From RUG100 sp050953405 (lineage in GTDB: Bacteria > Bacillota > Clostridia > Peptostreptococcales > Anaerovoracaceae), in contig JBMNMP010000002.1 of NCBI GenBank assembly GCA_050953405.1, positions 186,001 through 250,000 on the forward strand: a DNA stretch of 64,000 bases. The letters run 5' to 3'. The position numbers and the translations under genes were made by a program. Of the stretch, positions 52,125 through 60,719 are shown piece by piece; position 1 is the first letter of the stretch; each line of letters begins with the position of its first letter. The notes beneath the pieces are model-generated. The model had not been told where the DNA came from and searched no databases. It saw only the letters and a program-made list of their open reading frames with translations.

Positions 52125-53513
52125 CTAATGTATATGCAGAATAGTGGTAGCCAGAACAAAGAACGTAGTAACCGACACCATATCCGTCAGTGATGATATC
52201 ATCGGCGATGCCATCAGTGCGGGGTCTATTCCTATCTTCTTTGCCAGCATCGGCAGCATACTGCCTATGCATTTGGCGACCATTACGATGACCAGTGTGG
52301 ATATACTCACCGACAGTGCGATCCCCACGCACCGCGGGTCGTTGTGCTGCTCTATCATTACCCTGGCGAAATTCACCAGGCTGAGAAGGAACCCCAATAT
52401 AAAGCTTACCCTTATCTCCTTCCAAAGTACCCGGAAACCGTCTTTCAGATCCAGGTCACCAATGGCCATGCTTCTTATTATCAACGTCGCCGACTGCGAG
52501 CCGGAATTTCCGCCCGTGCCCATCAGCATCGGCATATATATTGTCAGTGCGATCACCTGCTTGAGGGTGTCCTCAAAGCCGCCGATTATCGCACCGGTCA
52601 CGATATAGACCAGCATCAGAGCCAGCAGCCAGGGGAACCTGTTCTTCACGTGGCGCCATATACTGGTTTCCAGATAGGATGTGCTGGAGTCGTCGACTAC
52701 GCCGGCCATCCTCTCCATATCCTCGGTGGTCTCTTCTTCGATTACATCGAAGATATCATCCATTGTGATGATGCCCACCAGTCTATCTTCATTATCGACT
52801 ACCGGTATCGCCAGGTAGCCGTACTTTTTGAACTTTTCGTATACCTCTTCCTGGTCTTCGTATACATTGATGGATACGAAATCCTCATGTATCAGGTCTG
52901 TCAACGGGGTATCCGCATCGTTGATCACCAGGGTTCGCAGGGAAACTATGCCCTTCAGCTTGCGCCCCTCTTTTTTTACATAGCAGGTGTAGATGGTCTC
53001 CGAGTCCATACCTTCTTTGCGGATATAATCGAGAGCCTCCCCCACTGTCATATATTCCTGGAGGCTGATGTAATCAGGCGTCATCAGCGTGCCTGCACAG
53101 TCGTCAGGATAATTGAGGAATTGGTTTATCTGCTTTCTTTCGCTCTTTGGCGTCTTCTCAAGGATCTTATCGACCACATTGGCCGGCAGCTCTTCGAGGA
53201 CGTCTATTTTATCGTCGAAATCCAGTTCGTCAATGATGTAGCTGATCTCTCTGTCAGTGATCCCGTTGATGATCTCGATCTGGTCTTCTGCCGGAAGATA
53301 TGAGAACACATCTACCGAAGTATCCTTCGGCAGCATACGGAATACAATGATGGCTGCATCAAGACTGATCTCATCGAGGATCTCCTCGATGACCTCGCCG
53401 ATATCGGCAGCATTGTGCTTCAGGAGTTCTTCGCGGACTTCTATGTATTTCTTTTGTCGTATCAGATCCAGTACTCTTTCAACAAACTGGTCGAATTCTT
53501 TTTTTTCGTCCAT
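52125..53513 (-). CDS. mgtE: Magnesium transporter MgtE
   Basis: MgtE is a Mg2+ channel gated by its cytoplasmic part. The 462-residue product has the helical N-domain (1-135), two CBS domains (about 140-265; DCAGTLMTPDYISL, YLAIPVVDNEDRLVGIITMDD in part), the plug helix and five membrane helices with the pore motif MLMGTGGNSGSQSATL. ATG 53513 follows GGGAGGAATC. Only about 35 bases of leader exist after the promoter, so no M-box riboswitch is present. Confidence 0.95.
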   Translation of the reverse strand: MDEKKEFDQFVERVLDLIRQKKYIEVREELLKHNAADIGEVIEEILDEISLDAAIIVFRMLPKDTSVDVFSYLPAEDQIEIINGITDREISYIIDELDFDDKIDVLEELPANVVDKILEKTPKSERKQINQFLNYPDDCAGTLMTPDYISLQEYMTVGEALDYIRKEGMDSETIYTCYVKKEGRKLKGIVSLRTLVINDADTPLTDLIHEDFVSINVYEDQEEVYEKFKKYGYLAIPVVDNEDRLVGIITMDDIFDVIEEETTEDMERMAGVVDDSSTSYLETSIWRHVKNRFPWLLALMLVYIVTGAIIGGFEDTLKQVIALTIYMPMLMGTGGNSGSQSATLIIRSMAIGDLDLKDGFRVLWKEIRVSFILGFLLSLVNFARVMIEQHNDPRCVGIALSVSISTLVIVMVAKCIGSMLPMLAKKIGIDPALMASPMISSLTDMVSVTTFFVLATTILHIH

Positions 53514-53554
53514 GATTCCTCCCTTCTGCCAGCTTCCTGTAAACAAACACTTCT

Positions 53555-53584
53555 AGTATACTCTATTCATTCAACTCATTGCAA
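53555..53584 (-). promoter_or_regulatory. Promoter of the mgtE operon
   Basis: TTGCAA (53584-53579) and TATACT (53560-53555) are 18 bases apart on the minus strand, overlapping the 3' end of the flavodoxin-like gene. Confidence 0.65.
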
Positions 53585-54642
53585 GCATGGAATTCATCCA
53601 TCATGTGTTTCGCGAACCCGGCAGCCTCCTCGCGGATGTTGGCAGCACGCTTGATGGAGCCCGGATCATTGGCCGTCTTCATGATGGCAAAGCGCGACGG
53701 CAGCATGAACGTCTTGTTCATGTTGAGGCCGCTGATGAGCTGCTCGGCTACGATGTCGCTGCCGCTGTATCCGGAGACAATGACCCCGAAGAGGCGCTTT
53801 TCAAAAAAGCGATGCACGCGGAAAATGGCGGTGAGCCGGTTGATGAAGGCCGCCATGTTGGCACTGATGGCATCATTGTAGTTGGGACACACCATCACCA
53901 GACCATCGCATTTCAAAATGGCAGGATAGACCTCCTTGGTGATCACCCCGCCATAAAAACATTTTGATCTTTCTCCCATGTGGAGACATGTCTCATAAGA
54001 ACAGCCGCGGCAGTCGTAGACCTCGCCGTTGCGCAGGGAGATCTCGTTGATATCAGCATCCAGCCCCTCCCTGATCATGCCCCAGAGTTCAAGTGTATTC
54101 GAAGTTGCCGAGTTCCCGGCATGCAGCATCAGTATGTTCGGATGCTGCACTTTCTTCCGCCTGAAGCCGGCTACCCGTTCGATGAGGTCGCGCACCGATT
54201 CCCTGTAAGCTCCCTCGTTATCTGTATTCAGTATTTTGGCCATGACATTGAAATTATAAAGTGTCGCCGTGCCCTCGACCAGAGGCCTTCCCGGGAAGGT
54301 GCAGCCGGCGCTGTTGGCGCTGAACACCAGCTCACGGGACACAGACTTTGTGAACAGCTCGCTGTCTCCGTCCATTATGATCCCGGCGACACTGCCGTCG
54401 AACTTGTGCCTGTTGAGCCGTATCATCTTCAGGAGATCGTAATACTCCAGGTTGATGCCTGAATCCCCCAGGGATATGGCAAATATTATCTTCTTGTTCT
54501 GCAGCTGCGCATTGCGGAACTCCTGTCCCGTGATGATCTCCTCAACCCGGTAACCCTTCAACCCGTAATCGAGCACATCGTTGAGACGCTCCGTCTTGCT
54601 CCTGTCGCTGCAGTGCGGTTTGATCAATGTTATCTTTTCCAT
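53563..54642 (-). CDS. Flavodoxin-like NADPH-dependent FMN reductase-type protein
   Basis: The 359-residue protein has two flavodoxin-like halves. The C-half (about 168-345) resembles NADPH-dependent FMN reductases and iron-sulfur flavoproteins: NILMLHAGNSATSNT, YDCRGCSYETCLH (Cys211, 214, 219 and a Cys at 228), DGLVMVCPNYNDAISANMAAF in part, RLFGVIVSGYSGSD. The N-half (1-160) looks like a degenerate copy (KIIFAISLGDSGINLEYYD, VAGIIMDGDSELFTKSVSRE in part). It may bind FMN and possibly a metal cluster. It is third in the operon headed by the 1599-residue protein, 17 bases after the middle gene. Confidence 0.75.
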   Translation of the reverse strand: MEKITLIKPHCSDRSKTERLNDVLDYGLKGYRVEEIITGQEFRNAQLQNKKIIFAISLGDSGINLEYYDLLKMIRLNRHKFDGSVAGIIMDGDSELFTKSVSRELVFSANSAGCTFPGRPLVEGTATLYNFNVMAKILNTDNEGAYRESVRDLIERVAGFRRKKVQHPNILMLHAGNSATSNTLELWGMIREGLDADINEISLRNGEVYDCRGCSYETCLHMGERSKCFYGGVITKEVYPAILKCDGLVMVCPNYNDAISANMAAFINRLTAIFRVHRFFEKRLFGVIVSGYSGSDIVAEQLISGLNMNKTFMLPSRFAIMKTANDPGSIKRAANIREEAAGFAKHMMDEFHACNELNE

Positions 54643-54659
54643 GCTGCTCCTTTCTTTCT

Positions 54660-55643
54660 CTATCCGAGTTTTTCCAGATTCACATAAGCATTCTCTATTC
54701 TCCCGAACAACAGATCATCAAGTGGAAGGTCTTCTACTTCCAGTCCCTGAGGGCAGCGGCGGTTCTTCATGCCCAGAAAAGCACCCTTTTCCCCCTTGCC
54801 GAAGTAAGCTGAGGAATAGTGCCAGTGCCCCCTTATATTCTCCAGTATCGAGAGAGCTCCGGAGGACACTGCGGGCGCGATATACGGCTTGAAGCCCAGT
54901 TCGCGCGTTTTCATGTTGGAGCTTACCGTGAGCGCGGTCAGCCGGCGCGAAATCTCATCATTGTAATTCTCCAGGCTGTCGGCGATCACCAGGTCTTCTC
55001 CATGCGGTCCGAAGGCCCGGCCCTCACTGAGATATTGTGAGAACTCCGGATCTCTTTTGGCATAGTAAGCTGCGCGGCCGTTCATGACACCGAGGCCGAA
55101 CCCCTGGATGCGTCCCTCATCGAGGCCTGCATCCAGAGCCGCTTTGCAGAGCGGATCCACGGGATCGCTGACCAGGAAGAATTCACCGGTATACCCGTCC
55201 TCCAGGGCCTGTTTCGCATACTGATCGACGAGCCTGCGGTTGCTGTCCAGCTGGACCATCCTCACATCGATACCTTTTTCCTGCACCTTGGGCACTCCCA
55301 TGGAAGCGCAGAAGAGGAACACGTCTCCGGAGAACACTTCCTCAGGACTTACGGGCACCACCACCGGCAGGGCATCATAGTCAAAAGGCATCGTTATCTG
55401 GTTCAACTCGGCTTCATAGCGACTGACTACCTTCTTGTTGAGATCGCAGATACCGATCCGGGAGACAACATCCGCACCGCAGAGTTTTAATGCCAGAGCC
55501 AGAGTCCCGCCGACATCGCCCATGGCCAGAATGTTGATCTTTAATTTTTTCTGCGGCAGAGAGCGGTGACCCGGTATGATAAACGAGTTATCTTTCAAGA
55601 TCATATTTTCCCTGTCCGCAAACAGTTCATCTAATTTCCTCAT
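54660..55643 (-). CDS. Rossmann-fold protein related to lactate/malate dehydrogenases
   Basis: The 327-residue protein has an NAD-binding segment INILAMGDVGGTLALALKLC (residues 36-55) and CDLNKKVVSRYEAELNQI, reminiscent of the LDH/MDH superfamily, then VFLFCASMGVP, VQLDSNRRLVDQYA and FLVSDPVDPLCKAAL at the positions expected for that fold. The later active-site Asp-His pair of true LDH is not clear, so the catalytic role is open. It overlaps the stop region of the 1599-residue gene by four bases (ATGA), implying translational coupling. Confidence 0.65.
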   Translation of the reverse strand: MRKLDELFADRENMILKDNSFIIPGHRSLPQKKLKINILAMGDVGGTLALALKLCGADVVSRIGICDLNKKVVSRYEAELNQITMPFDYDALPVVVPVSPEEVFSGDVFLFCASMGVPKVQEKGIDVRMVQLDSNRRLVDQYAKQALEDGYTGEFFLVSDPVDPLCKAALDAGLDEGRIQGFGLGVMNGRAAYYAKRDPEFSQYLSEGRAFGPHGEDLVIADSLENYNDEISRRLTALTVSSNMKTRELGFKPYIAPAVSSGALSILENIRGHWHYSSAYFGKGEKGAFLGMKNRRCPQGLEVEDLPLDDLLFGRIENAYVNLEKLG

Positions 55644-58600
55644 AGCATCTCCTTCAATCTCTTCAGCCTCTCTATATCATCTTCCACATAAGAGCTGGCG
55701 GCTATCGCGCGGTCAAAATCGAGGCACTGTCCCACGTCGGTCAGCTTCGGCGAGTTGACGGCTTCGGAGAGCCTCTGCAGCGTCAGCTTGCGCCGGAACA
55801 GCTTTTGGTATTCTTCTTCCAGCGTCTTCATGATGTCACGTGCGTTCTCCAGGCAGACCATGGAAAATTCATAAATAAGTTTGTTATCGGCCTCTTTCGC
55901 CATGAAGTGCGGCATCATATACGGCATGATGAAATTGATGGCCGTGAACGCGTCATTGATAGTGCCCGTATGTCTCTCGACGCCGTCGCCGCCGATGAAC
56001 GGATACAGCGATGATTCCACGAACCACGACTTGAGGTTGGGAACGAAGTATACGCTGTCGACCCTGCGGCCCTGGACCGTCATCAGATCCCTTCCGCGTC
56101 CCGACAGCAGACCTACTATCAATTTCTGCACCTCGACACCATTTTCATTCAACAGCGGATCCAGTCTGCGCATGCGGTAACCCTTGTGCAGCAGATCATC
56201 AACCAGGATCACCGGCCTGTCGAAAGATCTGATCGTGCGCACCTGATCCTCTATAGTGGCATAGAACGGGTATTCCTTTATGTGAAAGCTCGAGAGGTCC
56301 GGCGAGAACGTCTTCTCCATATGCAGTGTCTTGGTGACCGTGTTGGGCACCGCCATGCCGTTGAGGATCTTGCCGAAAGGCACACACATATACGGTCCCA
56401 GCCGTCTTCTCTTCAGAGGCTCTGCGGGGACGCCGTTTTCTTTTGTGATGCGCCTGATCAGCTTGTGGTGCATCACAGCCGAGTCAAACGACAGGATCAG
56501 CGAATCCGGATACAGGTTCGTCAGCGCATATTGCAGTCGTCTGTGCGCATGCCGCAGCGCCTCACCCACCCTTTCATTTTTATTGAAAGGAGCCTTCAGT
56601 ACTGTCGCCATGTTCTGGAATACGGTGACCGGATTGCGCATGTCAACAGCGTAGCTGCCGGTGCAGCGTCCCTCGATTTCGATTTCCCTGAACCCCTGTC
56701 TTCTCAGTGTCCCGATGAAATCGTCATCCTCATCCCCCGCGTTTTCCGGATGATAAACAGCAAATGTAAAGTCGTACTTGAGCGCTTCTGCCAGCGTTTC
56801 CGTGAGGATTAGCTGATGAGCGTTGGCTTCCACCATGCTCTCATCCGCATAGAGTTCTTTGATGATGAGGATCTTGCCCAGCGCTTTTTCTCTGATGTAC
56901 GCGGTCAGCTGTGTGTCCCGGAACTCTTCAAACAGCTGTGCGGTGCCCACCTGATGTACCCTGGATCTTGCGATGACCAGGCCTCTTGCGGCTCCGTCCG
57001 TGATGGTGACTCCGGTCAGCGCGCCACGCTGCTTTTCAAAGCGGAATCTCAGATCCTTGGCCGATATAATCTCCTTGTACATCGGTTCTCTGAGATAGAG
57101 CGCATTGTCATAGATATAGCTCTGGACCACTGGATCGATCAGGCTGGAGATATCGCGGTTCTGGTCGATATTCATTCGTATGCGCGTAGAGCTGATGTCT
57201 TCCAGCTGTGTCGGCAGCGTCAGTTCCAGCACCTTGCCGCTGATCTGTTCCAGCCCCTCGCGATAGCGCGCATTCGTCTGGCTGCCCTGTTCGCTGCTTT
57301 CCCTCCTGAAGACCACGTGATTCAGGCTGTGTATCGAATCGGGCTCCGGCTCCTTGCGATACGAGCTGGCATTGGCGATGACATCGCTGCCGACAACGAT
57401 ATAGGTCTCCTTACCGCCCATCAGTTCTTTCAGGTGGCGGATATCGGCCGCGTTGGCGATGTTGACCGGTTCGTCATCCGGGAAAATATAGACACCGGTC
57501 TCATTGGCGCACGACATAGTCATGATGCGCTTGCGGTACATGCGGGCCTGCGTGTTCTTCGACCAGGAGAATTCGTCCAGCGCCAGATATACCTCAAATC
57601 CGAGATCCCTTATGGCAGTGACGATGCCCTTGTGGCCCAGAGAAAACGGATCGAAAGTGCCCGGGAAGAAAGCGACCTTCCGGCTCTCTTCCGGCTCCAG
57701 CCTGCCATAGCTGAATTCATAGTCGGATATGAATCTGTAGATGTGGTTCAGGGAAGCTGCATTGTTGAAGAAACGCAGCGGCATTTCCCTGTTCTCCGAT
57801 ATCAGAGTGAGCATTTTTTTGTGTATGGCGCCGAACAGCTGCTGTTTTTCCCTGAGATCCAGCTCCTGAGAACCGAAAATATTTTTGCCGACCACGAGGA
57901 AGGCTTCCTGGCTGATGACTTCGTGATAATCCGCCAGACCCTGCATCAGCATCCCCAGCATGCGGACACGCAGTCTGCCGGACGCGGCATCTCCTTCATG
58001 AAGGTTCCTGCTGTAAGCGGGCTCGTTGTTCAGCATCACTCCCAGCGTTTCCAGGGCGACGCTGGCTACCTTTTCATTGCCGCTGTTGATGAGGCTCTGC
58101 AGTTCGCGCAGGATCTCTTCCAGCTCCTCGGGGCGTATATGCATGATAAGAACGCCGAGATAAGCGGGTATGTACTTTGAAAACTGATATTCCCCGATCT
58201 CCAGCCCCTTGGTCAGCTCGATCACTATTTCATTCCTCTGATCCATGCTCAGCAGATCGAACACGGCGACCAGCGCGTCTCCGGCACGGTGGCGCACGGT
58301 GACTCTCTCACTCACCTTCAGCAAATTGGACAAATGAGTAGCTATGTAATAAGCTTCACTCCTCTTGCCCAGGCGCAGTTCCTCCAGCATGACTTCGATG
58401 TTGACAGCCTTGATGACCCATGGTGTGCCCACCTTGAGGTTCTCCCTGAAGATGTCGGAAGTCGATTCCTGCATTTTGCTGATCTGCTCCCTGTAACGTA
58501 CAGGATCTTCACCGCAGCAGCCCAGAGCTTCCCCGGTCTTTGCCTTCAGATAAAGAACGGCCACGCTCTCATCGTCGGCGACTTCTTTCGCGAGCAGAGA

Positions 58601-60439
58601 ACTCATCAGTTCCCGCTGCTCGTTTGTCAGCAGTTCCCTGCCATCGACAGCGATGTATTTGAGGAGACGCAGAACAGCGATCCTGACCTCAAGACTGTCG
58701 CGCTCCATGGCCCGCCGGCAGAATGCGAGCATCTTGCCCAGTTCCACATGACCGCACAGCGTCAGGGGCACTTCCAGCAGAGTATCCAGAAGTATAAAGC
58801 AGGTGGCCTCGTCCATATCCCGCATCGTCAGCATTTCCAGCAGATCCAGCAGGAAAGATCTGCGCCCGCCCTCGGAGACAGCTCTGTCGAGCAGGGTCCC
58901 CAGAGTGAGCTTTAAAGAATAACCCATCCAGCGTTTTTGTCTTTCCGTTCTCTGCAGATCCGGGTAGAGGATCATCTTCAAGTGATCGCCCCATAACTGA
59001 TGGCTGTCTGTCTCCGCCCTCACGGGATCGACACCTTCGGGCAGTTCCTTTCTGTTGGTCTCATCGTAGCGAGCTATGATGCCGCCTATTATCGAAGCGG
59101 CCTGCCTCCGTATGTCGCCCTCGCGGTTGACCAGCTGTTCCTGCAGGAAGCTGATAGTCATCTGTTTCTGCTCCGGCGTCATATAGGTGTAATATTCTTC
59201 TATTGTATTCAGGTAAGCCCGTATATTCTTCCATTGTTTTTCGCTGCGCGCATCCTCCAGCAGGTTGCCAAAGCGCAGCGGATCGCTGAAGCGGGCCATG
59301 ACTTTGATGTTGTGCTCGATGGCCAGATACTTGAGGCGCTGCACGACTTGTGCACTGTTCAGCAGCGCACGATCCTTCCACTGCTTTTCCGAGCCCTCAT
59401 CATTATCGAGATCCACGGACACCCCGAGGCTCTTCATGTAGTTCTCGAAATCTGCCAGCTTTGCGTAAACGCGTTTGTAGCGGTTTTTCTTCGCCTCGTC
59501 AACATTTTCCAGCTTATTCAGAATGACGTCGAAAGCCTCTTCTAATGAATAGAAATGTATGATCTCGGCGCCGTCACTTCCACGGCTGCTCTTGACACGA
59601 AAATCGGCATAGATCAGCGACAGCGACTCCACGGACAGATTCTCGAGTTCCAGATCCCAGGTGGAATGGTTGCTGGCTATATGGGCCACCGCAGGCAGAC
59701 CCATGCGGCGCAGGCATTCGTCCGTATAGTAGTAATGCAGATGAGGAATACGGGAGGCCTCCGATTTGCGGCACCCGAACTTGCCTACATCGTGAGCAGC
59801 CGCGGCTGCGGAAACCATCGCCAGATCCACGGGCACGTCACGGACCTGCATCTGCCGCGCAACATGCATGGCCACAAAATGCACTCCGGCAACGTGTCCC
59901 AGGGTATTATAAGGTGATATCTCGGCACCTATCTTCATGAACTCGTAGAGATAGTGATCCCTGATCAGCTGCATCATGCGCTGATATTCCTCCCCGATCT
60001 GAAAAGTGTCCGCTTCCTCCTTGTCGAGCATAGCAAAATCTCTCACAGGCGAGAAGGGACGCCGCTTGCTGTTGAAACAGAGCACCGTATGCATCACTTC
60101 GCAGAGGAAGAGACCTCCCGCATGGAGATCCTTCTCATCATCGGATACTTCGGCTCCCGGATACAGGAATACCAGTATGCGGTCGAACAGATACTGCAGC
60201 CAGCCCGCTTCAGGCTCCCGGCCCATGCTTTCCAGCGTCGGCCTGGCGATCTCCAGGATGTCACCACAATCTATCTCCGCATCCGCAGTCAGCATGATGC
60301 ACAATCTGTTCCATTCATGCACACGCAGCAATTCGTTCATCCTGGTGCGGGAAAACCCCATCCGGGTGAGAAATTCGCGGCGCGTCAGATTTGATTTCAG
60401 CTCTTTATACAGTTCTTTCGATCTATCTCCACTCACCAT
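55640..60439 (-). CDS. 1599-residue multidomain protein: HD, helical repeats, nucleotidyltransferase, GNAT-like, PRTase-like
   Basis: I recognise parts but no named protein. In order: an HTH-like N-terminus (about 16-50); an HD-type domain (about 170-290, LGHVAGVHF, AAHDVGKFG with His216-Asp217, SNHS); a long alpha-helical repeat region (about 350-905); a NadD/CoaD-like nucleotidyltransferase (about 920-1110, FFPGTFDPFSLGHKG, VVGSDVIANASS, DISSTRIRMN); a GNAT-like domain (about 1130-1280, AYIREKALGKILIIKEL, LRRQGFREIEI); a phosphoribosyltransferase-like domain (about 1300-1480, RPVILVDDLLHKGYRM at 1408-1423 as PRPP loop); and a helical C-terminus. CCGGAGG precedes the ATG. It heads an operon with a Rossmann and a flavodoxin-like gene. 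A role in nucleotide or NAD/FMN-type cofactor chemistry is inference. Confidence 0.8.
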   Translation of the reverse strand: MVSGDRSKELYKELKSNLTRREFLTRMGFSRTRMNELLRVHEWNRLCIMLTADAEIDCGDILEIARPTLESMGREPEAGWLQYLFDRILVFLYPGAEVSDDEKDLHAGGLFLCEVMHTVLCFNSKRRPFSPVRDFAMLDKEEADTFQIGEEYQRMMQLIRDHYLYEFMKIGAEISPYNTLGHVAGVHFVAMHVARQMQVRDVPVDLAMVSAAAAAHDVGKFGCRKSEASRIPHLHYYYTDECLRRMGLPAVAHIASNHSTWDLELENLSVESLSLIYADFRVKSSRGSDGAEIIHFYSLEEAFDVILNKLENVDEAKKNRYKRVYAKLADFENYMKSLGVSVDLDNDEGSEKQWKDRALLNSAQVVQRLKYLAIEHNIKVMARFSDPLRFGNLLEDARSEKQWKNIRAYLNTIEEYYTYMTPEQKQMTISFLQEQLVNREGDIRRQAASIIGGIIARYDETNRKELPEGVDPVRAETDSHQLWGDHLKMILYPDLQRTERQKRWMGYSLKLTLGTLLDRAVSEGGRRSFLLDLLEMLTMRDMDEATCFILLDTLLEVPLTLCGHVELGKMLAFCRRAMERDSLEVRIAVLRLLKYIAVDGRELLTNEQRELMSSLLAKEVADDESVAVLYLKAKTGEALGCCGEDPVRYREQISKMQESTSDIFRENLKVGTPWVIKAVNIEVMLEELRLGKRSEAYYIATHLSNLLKVSERVTVRHRAGDALVAVFDLLSMDQRNEIVIELTKGLEIGEYQFSKYIPAYLGVLIMHIRPEELEEILRELQSLINSGNEKVASVALETLGVMLNNEPAYSRNLHEGDAASGRLRVRMLGMLMQGLADYHEVISQEAFLVVGKNIFGSQELDLREKQQLFGAIHKKMLTLISENREMPLRFFNNAASLNHIYRFISDYEFSYGRLEPEESRKVAFFPGTFDPFSLGHKGIVTAIRDLGFEVYLALDEFSWSKNTQARMYRKRIMTMSCANETGVYIFPDDEPVNIANAADIRHLKELMGGKETYIVVGSDVIANASSYRKEPEPDSIHSLNHVVFRRESSEQGSQTNARYREGLEQISGKVLELTLPTQLEDISSTRIRMNIDQNRDISSLIDPVVQSYIYDNALYLREPMYKEIISAKDLRFRFEKQRGALTGVTITDGAARGLVIARSRVHQVGTAQLFEEFRDTQLTAYIREKALGKILIIKELYADESMVEANAHQLILTETLAEALKYDFTFAVYHPENAGDEDDDFIGTLRRQGFREIEIEGRCTGSYAVDMRNPVTVFQNMATVLKAPFNKNERVGEALRHAHRRLQYALTNLYPDSLILSFDSAVMHHKLIRRITKENGVPAEPLKRRRLGPYMCVPFGKILNGMAVPNTVTKTLHMEKTFSPDLSSFHIKEYPFYATIEDQVRTIRSFDRPVILVDDLLHKGYRMRRLDPLLNENGVEVQKLIVGLLSGRGRDLMTVQGRRVDSVYFVPNLKSWFVESSLYPFIGGDGVERHTGTINDAFTAINFIMPYMMPHFMAKEADNKLIYEFSMVCLENARDIMKTLEEEYQKLFRRKLTLQRLSEAVNSPKLTDVGQCLDFDRAIAASSYVEDDIERLKRLKEML

Positions 60440-60478
60440 AAACCTCCGGTCAAAGCAACATATTCAACAAGCTGTTAT

Positions 60479-60484
60479 ATTATA
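60479..60484 (-). promoter_or_regulatory. Extended -10 promoter of the 1599-residue protein operon
   Basis: On the minus strand TGGTATAAT gives an extended -10 box 40 bases before the ATG at 60439. The -35 region (TTATCC) is poor. Confidence 0.6.
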
Positions 60485-60627
60485 CCATATTAACTATACC
60501 CGGATAAATATGTATTCAACAGCAAGTTCGTATCCTTAATTTATTACATTATTTGTTCTTATTTCCAGCATATCAAGAATCATGCAGTAGAATATGTTTT
60601 CAGAAAATTTTAACTTCCCCTTTGATA

Positions 60628-60656
60628 TTGTAATTTACGCTTATTTCTGCTATATT
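60628..60656 (+). promoter_or_regulatory. Promoter of gdhA
   Basis: TTGTAA (60628-60633) and TATATT (60651-60656) are 17 bases apart. The AT-rich leader of about 57 bases ends with AAAGGAG before the ATG. The remainder of 60440-60627 shows nothing else. Confidence 0.65.
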
Positions 60657-60719
60657 TTTAGTTGGCGAGTTTAATTACTAAATTAACTAAATATATTTTA
60701 AAACAAAGGAGAACTAAAA

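Noticed and set aside
53514..53562. Possible M-box riboswitch before mgtE
   Set aside because: The leader after the promoter is far too short for an M-box and no conserved motif is present.
56816..58180. A 454-codon open frame on the plus strand
   Set aside because: It lies wholly antisense to the 1599-residue gene, has no RBS and encodes no recognisable motif; it is a codon-bias shadow.
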